Part shown: one piece after another, positions 24,036 through 35,559 of the stretch
How the letters are laid out: each line of letters begins with the position of its first letter
How positions within the stretch are numbered: the stretch's first letter is position 1
Source: Cannabis sativa
Lineage: Eukaryota; Streptophyta; Magnoliopsida; Rosales; Cannabaceae
DNA length: 64,000 nucleotides
Reading direction: 5' to 3'
NCBI RefSeq assembly: GCF_029168945.1
Contig: NC_083603.1
Span: 45,952,406-46,016,405, forward strand
Notes under the pieces: model-generated
What the model was told of the DNA's origin: nothing
Database searches by the model: none
Seen by the model: the letters and a program-made list of their open reading frames with translations, nothing else
Translations under genes and position numbers: made by a program

Positions 24036-24539
24036 TGTTGGATTAAAAAAAAAAAATCCTTTGTGGGCACATATGTATAATGTATATGCTATTATAAAGT
24101 GTGATACAAAATTAAGTGACCAATTATGTTATGGGTATCAAAAGGGTATTAAAGTGTCATGGAATTAATGTGTAGATACCATAAGTTAATTTATAATTTG
24201 TTGAGGGGCCAAATTATAAATACCCAAGAGTTATTCTAAGATGACTCTATAAATAGGTAGTGGTCCCCAAGAAACACTAGGGTTTCTGTATTCTCTCCTT
24301 CCCCATCAGAGAAAATATTTAAGAAAATAGTGTATTCTTGGAAGATCAAAACCTTCTCTGCAATCTCTAACAATGGCTTCAGGTTAGTGCTTCCGCTAAT
24401 ATTTTATCATCTTCTTCTTCTTTAATTTAGCAAAGGCTTTAAGATTTATGATTTAGGGTTTTCTATATTAAAGCACTTTTAAAAATATGTTTAGATCTGT
24501 GATTTATATATTTTGTTGAGTGTTTTATAAATCCTATCA
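24036..24539 (+). repeat. 5' LTR of the nested copia, carrying the gag start codon
   Basis: 504 bp. The TATA box TATAAATA is at 24,248-24,255. An ATG at 24,373 is followed ten bases in by a splice donor (TCAG|GTTAGT at 24,382/24,383). See the gag entry. Confidence 0.94.
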
Positions 24540-25308
24540 AGTGGTACCAGAGCCATCTTTTGCTAAATTGATTGAAGATCCGATGATTTTATTAATTATG
24601 AAATTTGGGAATTTTGCAATTAGATTTTGATCTATATGGTATATTTTGATCTGATGATTGAATACTATTCTTGTCGGTATGATATTTTCTTAATTTCGGT
24701 GTGTACATATACATGTATATATGTTTATTTCTTTGTTAATTCAAGATTGGTGATTAGTACCGGGTATATAATAATTAATATTATTACTGTTATATATATA
24801 TTTGATATGGCTTCAGACAATATTGAATTTATTGAATTGTGATGATCGTACACGCCTCCCATATTATTATTATTTTTTTTTTTTTTTGACTTCAGTATAT
24901 ATATGCCTCTAATTATCATAACTGAATTAAAGCCCAGCCAAAGCTTCAGATTATATAATTTTATGTGCATTATATTAGTGGTTCGGCTATTGTACATGAT
25001 TCAGTAAAGTATATATATATATATATTTTTTTTTTTGCTACCAAATAATATTGGCGTCACTGCCAATCTTATGTTTCTATTTCATATTGTGCATATATAT
25101 CCTTTCATTTGTTGTTTTAAAGGATACTTATGAGCAGTTATTTATACCAGCAGTTAATTTGATTCTTGTTTTGGATACATATTATATATAAACAAGATAC
25201 ATATTATATATTAATTGAATGGGAATCCGATTATGGCTTATAGGTATAGATATTGTTTTGAGATTGATATATTATATTGTACGATTATATATTGTTTTGA
25301 GATCAATC

Positions 25309-25346
<38 letters not shown>

Positions 25347-26670
25347 GGTATGCTTTAGAGTATATATGCTACGGTACAATTTATTTTAATTAAGATATTT
25401 TGGGAACAATTTAATTCAAATTTTGGTGTTGGGTTATGACTAATATTTTGAGTAAATTAATTGAAACAATATGTCGCCAAAGTGACCTCTTTTGTGTAGA
25501 TTAATTTATTTAAATATTAGGATGGTTGTATGTTTGTAATTAATGCTTATATTGACTAGCCCAAAGGTAAGTGAATATTTTGCTAGATTTCAAACATACC
25601 TGTGGCGATAAATGTGTGACAATTATAAGGTATTTTGTGTGAGCAATACGTTAGTCCAAAGATTAATCTATTGTTTGACACAGTTTTATTGTCAATATTT
25701 GATTGCTACACCAAGAGTACCGCTTACAGTTAATATTACTGTCCAAAGACTTGATATTAATGTGTGTTTGGTATCTTGAGATGGGATTAACCAAATTTTG
25801 AATTTATTGTTTAATTATGCATATTAATGTGAGCTTGTTTTATTTGTTCTATATTCAGCTAGTTCATCTTCTGCTGCTTCAATATCTGCTAACATTAATT
25901 CTATTCCTATGCTTAATGGGACCAATTTCAAGGATTGGAAAAGGAACCTACTTATAGTTCTGGGATGTATGGATTTGGACCATGCACTAAGGAATGAACA
26001 ACCTGCACCTCTCACTAAGGAAAGTTCCCATGATGATAAAAGGGAATTTGAGAGGTGGGATCGTTCAAATCGCATGAGTCTAATGATTATGAAACACAGC
26101 ATTCCAGAAGCCTTTTGGGGCACAGAATCCGAAGGGGTTACTATGGCTAAGAATTTCCTTGAACAAATTGAGGAACGTTTTGCTAAAAACGATAAGGTTG
26201 AAATGACAACACTTCTTGGTTCTTTAATGAACATGAAGTATAAGGGTCAAGGAAATGTAAGGGAGTACATTATGGAAATGCATCATATTGTCTCAAGATT
26301 AAGGACACTTAAGATTGAGCTTTCGGATGATGTACTTGTACTCATGGTTTTGTTAACGCTTCCTCCACAGTTTAACCAATTTAAAATTAGTTACAACTGT
26401 CAAAAGGAGAAATGGACTCTCAACGAGCTTATTTCTCATTGTGTGCAAGAGGAAGAAAGGTTGAAAAAGGACAAAACCGAAAGTGCTCATTTAGCCACTA
26501 CCCCTAAGGATAAGGGCAAGAAAAGGAAATTTGAGAATGAAGCTGCTAAGGGTCCAGTTCAAAAGAAACAACAACAGGATTCTAAGGGTTGTTTCTTTTG
26601 TGACCAACTCCGGACATGTGAAGAAAGATTGTGCCAAATATCACGCATGGCGTGTAAAGAAAGGTATTAA
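24373..26670 (+). CDS. Copia gag, inferred two-exon ORF starting in the LTR, frameshifted at its end
   Basis: Exon 1 is the ten bases ATGGCTTCAG (24,373-24,382) inside the 5' LTR. A 1,476-bp intron (24,383-25,858) runs from GTTAGT to a T-rich tract and ATTCAG, and exon 2 runs 25,859-26,670. The frames join exactly. Support: the conserved gag text ANINSIPMLNGTNFKDWKR begins upstream of the first internal ATG (25,909), and the only way to reach an upstream ATG without the in-frame stop at 25,825-25,827 is this splice. The gag has a UBN2/copia-type domain and a Lys-rich tail (DKGKKRKFE). The zinc knuckle CFFC is present at about 26,590, but a frameshift near 26,605 takes the rest out of frame. 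Gag forms the particle that packages element RNA. The splice is inferred, not shown. Confidence 0.7.
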
Positions 26671-26699
26671 TCTTGCTTTGGTCTCGTTACGAGGTTAAT

Positions 26700-27890
26700 T
26701 TAGTTTCGGTACCTAGAAACACTTGGTGGATAGATTTACGGTGCTACTACTCACATAAGTGTTTCTATGCGGGGTTGCACGAGCTACCGAAAGCCAAGTG
26801 ATGGTGAAAGATACATCTTTGTGGGCGATGGTCAATCTAAGTGGAAGTGGAAGCAATTGGGCATTTCAGATTGTTATTAGGAACTGGTTCTTATTTGGAT
26901 TTGAAAGACACTTTTGTTGTGCCGTCTTTTAGGCGGAATTTAGTTTCTGTTTCTTTGTTGGACAAATTTGGATATTGTTGTTCATTTGGAAACAATCAGT
27001 TTACTTTGTCTTTAAATTCAAATATTATTGGAACTGGTTATTTGAATACTTATGACAATCTTTATTTGTTAGAAACAATTGCATCCTATAATGAAACCTT
27101 GCATGTGGAATCACGAGGTACTAAACGCAAATTAAATAAAGAAAATTCAGCGTCATTATGGCATAAACGCTTAGGTCATATCTCAAGAGGTAGAATTGAG
27201 CGTCTTGTGTCTGATGACATTTTAGAGTCTCTTGACTTCACAGATTTCAATGTCTGTGTAGATTGTATCAAGGGAAAACAGACCAAAACTAAGAGATTAG
27301 GTGCCAATAGAGCTTCAGAAGTCTTAGAATTGATTCACACGGATATTTGTGGGCCATTCCCTACGGCATCTTGGAATGGTCAACAATATTTTATATCATT
27401 CATAGACGATTACTCACGTTATGGGTACCTATATCTCATTCATGAAAAATCTCAGTCTGTGGACGTGTTCAAAGCTTACAAAGCTGAAGTTGAGAATCAA
27501 CTCAACAAAAGGATTAAGAACGTCAAATCGATCGTGGTGGTGAGTACTACGGTAGATATGATGGCTCGGGTGAACAACGTCCAGACCATTTGCTAAATTC
27601 CTAGAGGAATGTGGTATTGTCCCACAAGACACCATGCCAGGATCACCTAGCATGAATGGTGTTGCCGAGAGACGAAATAGGACTCTTAAGGATATGGTAA
27701 GGAGCATGATCGCTCATTCTACCTTACCCGAGTCCCTACGGGGAGAAGCATTAAAGACGGCGGCTTACATTCGAATAGAGTACCAAGTAAAGCAGTTGCA
27801 AAAACACCTTATGAGCTTTGGACGGAGTCGAAAGCCTAGTCTAAAGCATTTCCACATTTGGGGATGTCCAACAGGCAAGGCCTTATAGGC
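26700..27890 (+). pseudogene. Nested copia protease and integrase, frameshifted
   Basis: The protease region (about 26,715-26,840) keeps NTWWID, but a shift right after it breaks the catalytic Asp-Ser-Gly context. The frame 26,841-27,596 holds gag-pre/integrase: LWHKRLGHISRGRIERL with the zinc-binding His residues, then VCVDCIKGKQTK, and the integrase core Asp motifs LIHTDICGPF and FIDDYSRYGYLYL. A shift near 27,535 comes just before the DRGGE region. The frame resumes at 27,634 as SPSMNGVAERRNRTLKDMVR and breaks again near 27,770. Integrase would insert the element cDNA; this copy cannot make it. Confidence 0.88.
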
Positions 27891-28337
27891 CACATGAAAA
27901 TAAATTGGACTCCAAAACAAGCAGTTAGCCTACTTTATTGGTTATTCTGAGCGATCTAGGGGCTATAAGTTTTATGATCCCACTGTCAGAAATATATTTG
28001 AGACGGGAACTGCAACATTTTTTGAGGATGTTGAATTTGGGGGGAGAAATAAGGTTAGAGACATTGTTTTTGAGGAGGAATTGAATTCAAACTCGCTCCT
28101 ACTATCATTTTAGACAATGTTCGTGCTTCCACACCCGTCATTGATCAAGAAATGAATTCGGAACCTCAACAAGATAATGTTGAACAACTCCCAAATCAAA
28201 ATGAGGCTATTGTTCCGTAAGAACAAATTCAACACCCTCAAGAACAAGAGCCATTAAGGAGGTCCACAAGAGAGAGAAGAAATGCTATTTCGTATGACTA
28301 TTTTGTATTTCTTCAAGAACATGAGGATGAAATTGGA
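27891..28337 (+). pseudogene. Nested copia integrase-RT linker, broken
   Basis: Frames carry short copia-like pieces (YFIGYSERSRGYKFYDPT at about 27,940, then Glu/Pro/Gln-rich linker to REEEEMLFRMTILY-like text). Stops occur at about 28,112 and 28,218. Nothing else is present. Confidence 0.65.
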
Positions 28338-29929
28338 ATGATGGAAGATGATCCAATCAACTTACATCAGGCCATGAAAAGTTCTAACTCTCAAAAGTGG
28401 ATTAATGCCATGGATGAAGAGAATAAGTCTATGCAAGACAATAAAGTTTGGGAAGTTGTCCCATTACCAGAAGGTGTAAAACCAATTGGTTGTAAGTGGA
28501 TACTTAAAACCAAGAAGGATGAATATGGTAATGTGGTGAGATTTAAGGCACGTCTAGTAGCAAAAGGCTATACTCAGAAACAAGGCATTGATTATACAGA
28601 GACTTTCTCTCCGGTTTCATCGAAAGACTCTTTTAGGATAATATTGGCACTTGTTGCTCATTTTGACCTTGAGTTACATCAGATGGATGTTAAAACAGCG
28701 TTTCTCAATGGCGACATTGATGAGACAATTTATATGGAGCAACCAGAAAACTTTGTGGTTGGTGACCCAAAGAATATGGTTTGCAAATTAAAGAAATCCA
28801 TCTATGGACTCAAGCAAGCTTCTCGTCAGTGGTATCACAAGTTTCATCAAGTAATTATCTCATTTGGTTTTGAGATGAATATTATTGATGATTGTGTATA
28901 TCACAAGTTCAGTGGGAGTAAGTACATATTTCTGGTTCTATATGTCGATGACATACTGCTTGCTACTAATGATATAGGCTTATTGCACGAAACCAAGAGA
29001 TTTTTATCTAAGCAATTTGAGATGAAAGATCTTGGTGACGCCTCTTTTGTATTAGGAATTCAAATACGTCGAGATCGTTCTCGGGGTATTCTTGGATTAT
29101 CACAAAAGAGCTATATCGATAAAGTACTCAAAAGGTTTGGCATGCAAGATTGTAGACCAGGTGATACCCCGTTGCTAAAGGAGACAAATTCGGCCTTAGA
29201 CAATGCCCTAAAAGCAGCCTTGAAATTCAGAAATGAAAAAGATTCCCTATGCATCAGTTGTAGGGAGTCTAATGTATCTTCAAGTATGTACGCGTCCAGA
29301 TATTGCGTACATTGTTGGGATGTTAGGCGGATATTTAAGCAACCCCGGTATGGACCATTGGATAGCGGCAAGAGGGTTATGAGGTATCTTCAGAGAAAAA
29401 AAGATTACATTCTCACATACAGAAATCGGATCATTTGGAGGTCGTAGGGTATTCTGATTCTGATTTCGCTGGATGCCAAGATAGCAGAAGGTCTACATCA
29501 GGCTACATTTTCTTGTTAGCTGGAGGAGCTATATCCTGGAAAAGTGTCAAACAGACACTTGTAGCTTCTTCCACTATGGCAGCTGAATTCGTAGCGTGTT
29601 ATGAGGCATCAAATCAGGGAATATGGCTGAGAAACTTTGTCACTAGGCTGCGTATTTTGGAGAATGTTGAAAGACCACTTAAGATATTCTGTGACAATAA
29701 ATCAGCAGTGCTGTATTCCAATAACAATAGGAGCTCATCCAAGTCAAAGCATATTGACATAAAGTTCCTAGTTGTGAAAGAAAGAGTGCAGAGTGGACAG
29801 ATTTCCATAGAGCATATTGGGACAAACTCCATGATAGCGGATCCGCTCACAAAAGGATTACCACCCAAGGTCTTTCATGAGCACACTGCTCATATGGGTG
29901 TAGTATTACTTGAGGATATCATGATTTAG
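28338..29929 (+). pseudogene. Nested copia reverse transcriptase and RNase H, two frameshifts
   Basis: The RT frame 28,338-29,447 contains EVVPLPEGVKPIGCKWI, RFKARLVAKGYTQKQGIDY, LHQMDVKTAFLNGDI, KSIYGLKQASRQWY and the catalytic YVDD at 28,941-28,952. A shift near 29,228 throws the RT end out of frame. RNase H is in frame 29,435-29,929 with YSDSDFAGCQDSRRSTSGY, AISWKSVKQTLVASSTMAAE, FCDNKSAVLYS and KHIDIKFLVV; its catalytic acidic residues are visible. A short 3' untranslated region follows to 30,330. RT and RNase H copy element RNA into DNA. Motif residues are intact within each piece, as expected for a young but broken copy. Confidence 0.92.
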
Positions 29930-30330
29930 TGGGAGTTTGTATTCTCTTTGCTTTATGTTTGTTTAAGACATTTATGTATTTGGTTATTTTCTGATCAGAA
30001 ATAAAGTTTTCAGTTTATTCACTCTGTTTTGTTATGTTTAAGTTTGACCTCACTTTGGTTTAAGGAGGACCAGTTGGAAATAGGCATGTTCGGTTCACAT
30101 TGCATGTAATTTCCATGCTACACATCCATGATTGATCTATGTCATTTGGCTATATTTGTATATGTGACCATTGATGGGTTTAGTCATGATTGATATGACG
30201 AAAATCGCTTTGATCCTATATGGGTATAGTTGATGGACGAGATTGTTGTGAATACCTTTACATAATAGCAAATTTTGAGCTCATAAGGTTATACATTTAT
30301 CAGGTAACATATGTTTCCCAAGTGGGAGAT

Positions 30331-30833
30331 TGTTGGATTAAAAAAAAAAATCCTTTGTGGGCACATATGTATAATGTATATGCTATTATAAAGTGTGATA
30401 CAAAATTAAGTGACCAATTATGTTATGGGTATCAAAAGGGTATTAAAGTGTCATGGAATTAATGTGTAGATACCATAAGTTAATTTATAATTTGTTGAGG
30501 GGCCAAATTATAAATACCCAAGAGTTATTCTAAGATGACTCTATAAATAGGTAGTGGTCCCCAAGAAACACTAGGGTTTCTGTATTCTCTCCTTCCCCAT
30601 CAGAGAAAATATTTAAGAAAATAGTGTATTCTTGGAAGATCAAAACCTTCTCTGCAATCTCTAACAATGGCTTCAGGTTAGTGCTTCCGCTAATATTTTA
30701 TCATCTTCTTCTTCTTTAATTTAGCAAAGGCTTTAAGATTTATGATTTAGGGTTTTCTATATTAAAGCACTTTTAAAAATATGTTTAGATCTGTGATTTA
30801 TATATTTTGTTGAGTGTTTTATAAATCCTATCA
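30331..30833 (+). repeat. 3' LTR of the nested copia
   Basis: 503 bp. It carries its own TATA box (30,542-30,549) and the same ATG-plus-splice-donor exon (near 30,667-30,676). Transcription starting here would run into the minus-strand remains of the older copia, with a donor site available. Confidence 0.94.
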
Positions 30834-30838
30834 ATTTT

Positions 30839-33654
30839 ATCTTTCCAAGCTTGTGCATAGGAAGTAGGATCAAGTAAGTGAGTGATGGTAAGAGCAACTA
30901 CTCTGAATCGTGGTGAGAGCTTTTTGTAAGAAAGGTAATCTGTTATTAGATATGTCGTGCTGGTGAATTGAGTTTTGATGGCACAACAGTAGAGCAAATA
31001 TGTAGGTTTGGTTATTGTCCTGCCTGATTTAGTGGCTAGCACTAGTACTGCTTGTTGTTGCTCGATAGTGGAGGGGGTTCTGGTGTAGTGTTAGGATTGT
31101 GATCATGTTAAGGGTGATCTTTATGAACACTATCTAGAAAGAAAGTATCAATGTTGGGATTAGGAGTACTAGTTTGTAAAGGACAAATTGATTCATAGAA
31201 AACTACATCCCTTGATTGGAAGATGTAGTTGTTTGTATATCAAGAAGTGTGTAAGCTTTCATATGGTCAGGATATCCTATGAAAATGCAAGCTCTAGCTC
31301 GAGGAGCAAATTTGTGTGGATTGTTAACATGGGAAGCATATGATAAACACCTAAAATTTTTGAGGTGAGCATACTGTGGGTAATTTTTTATACATTAATT
31401 CATAAGAGGCTTTATCTTGTAAGAGAACAAAGGGCGTTCTATAGAGCAAATAGACATCAGTTTTGATCATGTTACTCTAATAGGATAAGGGTAAATTGGA
31501 TTAAAATGCTAAAGCTCGACCCACATTTAGTATGTGTTGGTATTTTCTCTCCACTACATTATTTTGTTGGGGTCTTTCTACACATGATCAGTTTTAGTTA
31601 ATTACACTATTTTGAGCATAGAAGCTAGTAAGGGTTAATTCTTTTGCATTATTTGTTCTAACAGATTTGATGTTGCTTTTGTAGTGAACATTTACAAAAG
31701 TAAAGAAATTTTGAATGATGGTTGAAGCATCTGATTTTGCCCAAAGTAAGTATAACCATGTGTACCTAGAGTGGTCATCCACAATGGTTAGAAAATATTT
31801 TTATCCTTTAATGGAAGGTAAGTGATATGGTCCTCAAAAGTCTAAATGAACTAGATCGAAAATTACTTTGGAGAAATTATAATGAGACACAAAAGGTAAT
31901 TTCTTTTTCTTTGAAAGATGGCAAGTGGGACAATTGTGAATACTATGATTATCAGGAGAAAAATTCAATTATTTATTAATTTTGTTTGTAATAAGTACAG
32001 AAGGATGACCAAGGCGTGTATATCATTGGTGTTTAGTCGATTATACCTTACAAAAAACTAAATTAAATGCTTGAACATGTGAAGATCCTGCTAAATATAG
32101 TAGAGTTTGCCAAACCTTTTAGCTGTCCCAATCTTCAATCTCTGAGAAGGATCCTGAATGTAGCAAGTGTTAGATGTGAATAATACATTATTGGTGTTGT
32201 CATCTATTAGAATGCTAACTAATAGTAAGTTTAATTTGAATTTAGGCAGAGATAAAATATTATAAAGTGTTATAGCAGAGTTTAGTATGACAGTGCCTAA
32301 GAGTTCAATTTGAACTGTTGTAGCATTTAGTAATGTGACAGATTTATTTGTAATGGATTTGTGTATTGAGAAAAAACATCTAATATTGCAAAAAAAAAAT
32401 GTGGTGAGTATCACCACTATCTATAATCTAAGAAGTAGGAGATAAAGGGTCAAGGATACCCGAAAAATTATTAATGGTTGGACCATCTAATGTGGAAGCA
32501 TCATGACCAAGCTGTAGTTGTTGACTGATCATGGAGATCAATTGCTGACATTGAGCAGGAGTTAATTGAGGAGTGTTTGGATCAATTGGTGGAATAAAGA
32601 CTTGCAAAGTTTGTGGGACATTGCAAGATGTGGATCCAGTCTCTGGTTTTTGATTGTTCAAAGCAGAAGACTCATTTGATCTTGGTTTGCCATAACCAGG
32701 TAGGAAGTTGTGAAGAAAGTAGCATTTATCCTTATAATGACCTGACGTTTAGTAGTGAGTACAATAAGGACGATGCCTTTTATTTCTTGAAGTTTGATTA
32801 GCTATGGGATTGACATCAAGGATAGTAGGTGTTGTAGCAACAACAAGTGGAGGTGTAATGCGATTTCCCAAAGTTCTTTATGTTTCTTGGTGAATAAACA
32901 TTGAAAAAACTTTGTTAAGGGGAGGACAAGGATAGATAAGCAAGATTTGATCACGAATGGCGTGATAAGATTTTTTCAATCCTTTGAGAAACTACAAAAC
33001 TTGATCATGATTAAGGTGATCTTGATTTTGAGTTGCTGCAGCACGAGTGCAATTAATCCAAGGCCCGAGTTGATTAATCTCGTCCCACATTGTTGTTAAT
33101 TTGGTAAAGTATGCACTCACAAATTCATCACCTTGATGAGGGTAGGTCAAGATTTTATTGAGTTCAAAGATTCTTAGACCATTTCCTTGATTGAATATAT
33201 TGTTATGCACTGTCCACATCTCAGCAGCAGTGTCAAGATACAGTATGCTACTTTTGATTTCAGGAGACACAGAATGAAGAATCCATGACATAACCATTTG
33301 GTTGCACCTTGTCCAAGAACTGTGAAGAGAATCAGTAGGGATTGGTAGGAGTTTTATTTTGCGTGCCAATGGAGAGTTTAAGTCTCATTTCTATGGCTAA
33401 GAATTACAATCGGTGAGAAGTAGTGTTGCGAGTGTCAGGCCAGGATGCTCTGCGCTGCAGAGATAGTATGGAGATCTAATGTCTTCATACGTAGGGCGAT
33501 CGATTTATTCTGATCGTGAAAATGGAACAAATGGTTCACTTCGAGACAGAGTGTCGTGGAAATTATGAGATGGTGGTGGAGCAATAGAAGCATCGACCAC
33601 TGGATGATCTAAATCAGTGGTGGTAGCTGAAGTGATTGCTCGAGTGCGCACCAT
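30839..33654 (-). pseudogene. Older copia: gag, protease, integrase and start of RT, decayed
   Basis: Gag starts at ATG 33,654 on the minus strand (MVRTRAITSATTTDLDHPV). It continues after stops as SLHSSWTRCNQMVMSWILHS and LNKILTYPHQGDEFVSAYFT (ORF 32,992-33,369). A zinc-knuckle-like C..H...KCYF lies near 32,750, and a Gln/Pro-rich stretch (ORF 32,428-32,661) precedes the protease remnant. Integrase text MDDHSRYTWLYLLWAKSDAS and FFTFVNVHYKSNIKSVRTNN is at 31,782-31,594. At 31,000-30,840 HLLDPTSYAQAWKDKI begins RT and stops at the nested insertion. Standard copia order; many breaks. Confidence 0.85.
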
Positions 33655-33704
33655 TATTGAATTCTTGATGAAGCTTCAATTGAATTCTTGAAGTGCTATG
33701 TTGT

Positions 33705-33720
33705 TTCTGCTGATACCATA
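33705..33720 (-). other. Primer-binding site of the older copia
   Basis: On the minus strand TATGGTATCAGC lies directly inside the 5' LTR, matching the initiator-Met tRNA type site. Confidence 0.7.
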
Positions 33721-33877
33721 TTAATTAGAAAAATAAAGAAAAAACTGATTTTCATTATTATCATTAAAATGATTCAATTCGCAATGGCAAGGAACTAATC
33801 CTTATATAAAGAAGGATTACATTACAATTAACAAACAAACTTGTAATAGAAAATAACAAATATAACGATCTTTAATA
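33721..33877 (-). repeat. 5' LTR of the older copia (approximate ends)
   Basis: Pairs with 22,380-22,521; the two copies are clearly diverged (several indels and substitutions). The inner edge is set by the primer-binding site. The outer edge is where similarity ends after 'gatctttaata'. Confidence 0.7.
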
Positions 33878-33879
33878 TA

Positions 33880-35500
33880 GAGCTAATATTTGTATGTTTA
33901 ATATCAATAAATTAGATTTTTAGTAGCTCAAAGTTAGCCACATAAGCAAATTATTTATTTTTAAAAAAATTGAGTAGAATGTAATTGGAGGGATATAATT
34001 TCAATAATTTGTATAGTTCGAGAAAAATTTTCACAATAAAAAAATTATTGACAAAACTTTAAAAAAAAATCATAATTTAGAGGACAAATATCATATTTAA
34101 TTAATAAGAATCTAACTAAATATTTTCATGTACAATCACATACAATTTACAAGTTTCCAAATAATCATATTGTCCACCTTAATATTCACTTAATTAGTTT
34201 AATTTGAACTTCTTGTACTATACTCACATTTTTGGAATAGCACTATTTTTATTCGCTCACTCACACCACATCAACATCCAACTTGGCAAATATGCATATA
34301 TGCCGAAGCATTTTTATAGCTACAAGAAAATATAATTTGTTGCCACCACCTAAACACACTTCAATCAATTAAAACCAGGTACACTCCTAACATAATTGTA
34401 TGTAAATTTAATTTAATTTTTTAATATTGCTTTTTAACGAAAAATTAGGATCTCTAAATTTGTCAAAAAAAGAAAAGAAAAAAAAAGATATCTTAATTTG
34501 TTAAAAAAAAAAAAAAGAAGAAAAATATTAGGATCTCCTAAAAAAAAGAGATGCTTAACCCAAATTAGGCCACGTTTTATGCAAATCCTTGTCTAAAACT
34601 AAATGGCGTTTTATAAACAAAGATATATTAATTTAAGACGCCTTCTCCTGGTTCCTGGCTGCACAAGAAAGTGGGCTTTCGAAACCTTCAAAAGGTAACA
34701 AACCCACTCATTTAAAATGGTATATCTTTTAATTGTTCAAAACAAAATATGGTATATTTTAAATTGGCATCGACCACCTGGCCAAAATGCCCATTCCTTC
34801 AACCACTTGTAGCAAATTAGGTATTCATAATTAATAAATTTATTAATTTTGATTAAGTCCATTTTTTGTGTTATAACTTATAATTTTCTTCCTTCAAATT
34901 CCAATTTGAATTAGTTTCTTAATTTATCAAATTCAAAATTTCTTAATATTGGCGTTATTTTGTTGAGAATATTCCCTTGAAAGGGTCCGCATGACCAATG
35001 CCAATGAAGTTTCTTATTGGTCCTCTCTCTTCTTTTCAGCGCTTGACCTGAAAAATTCAGAAAATTAAAACAAACGTCATTCAATAATTCCAAAAATAAA
35101 AATCACACAACTCGCATTACTTGACCAAACAATTGATTATATATACTTACATTTATTTTTTCAATTATATAAATATAAATATATATATTAATAACTTACA
35201 TTCCTGACATGAAACGGAAGTTTTAAGGAGTCAGTTGAAGAAAATTATTTTTTTAGAGTAAACCTTCGTTTAGGTAAAATTAATCATTAATTAAGCTCAC
35301 TGTTATTTCATAAAAATGAAATAAAAAAAAATCCTTTAATATTCACAGTTCAATCAAAATCCACTCTGTATTTACTTTGAATGGAAAAAAGAAAGAAAAG
35401 AACAAAATTGTTATTTTGAATGGTTTTTTTTTTTTTTTTAATTTTTTGTCTGTTGTATAATCTCTAGTCTACACTTGTGTATTTTTCTTTCCTATTTTGA
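33880..35500. other. Intergenic AT-rich DNA
   Basis: Homopolymer-rich sequence with A-runs near 34,470-34,515. No gene or bounded element seen. It lies downstream of the PB1 gene and probably includes its 3' untranslated region near 35,450-35,560. Confidence 0.6.
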
Positions 35501-35559
35501 AATCGCTCTTCTTTGGTTGAAAGTTGAAATCTTCAAGATTCTTCAAGCTCTTCCAAGAA

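Larger units (their letters stand above)
24036..30833 (+). mobile_element. Young nested Ty1/copia element, 6,798 bp, TSD ATTTT
   Basis: LTRs at 24,036-24,539 and 30,331-30,833 start TGTTGGATT and end CCTATCA, flanked by ATTTT at 24,031-24,035 and 30,834-30,838. Apart from one base in an A-run (12 versus 11) I see no difference between the LTRs, so the insertion is very recent. The primer-binding site TGGTACCAGAGCC follows the 5' LTR at 24,542, and the polypurine tract AAGTGGGAGAT precedes the 3' LTR. Domain order is gag, protease, integrase, RT, RNase H (copia). Despite its youth the coding region has several frameshifts, so this copy probably moved using proteins from another copy. Confidence 0.96.
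22380..33877 (-). mobile_element. Older Ty1/copia element, split by a nested copia insertion
   Basis: Minus-strand element of about 4.7 kb once the 6.8-kb nested element is removed. It has short LTRs of about 140-160 bp at each end, a primer-binding site, gag, integrase, RT and RNase H in copia order. A younger copia is inserted at 24,031-24,035 (TSD ATTTT); RT text reads through the junction (YAQAWKDKI on one side, then ETWIVIPLPPRQHT further on). Many stops and frameshifts show it is long dead. I could not identify its own TSD. Confidence 0.85.

Noticed and set aside
29111..29868. Minus-strand frames inside the nested copia
   Set aside because: They are shadows of the RT and RNase H coding frames.
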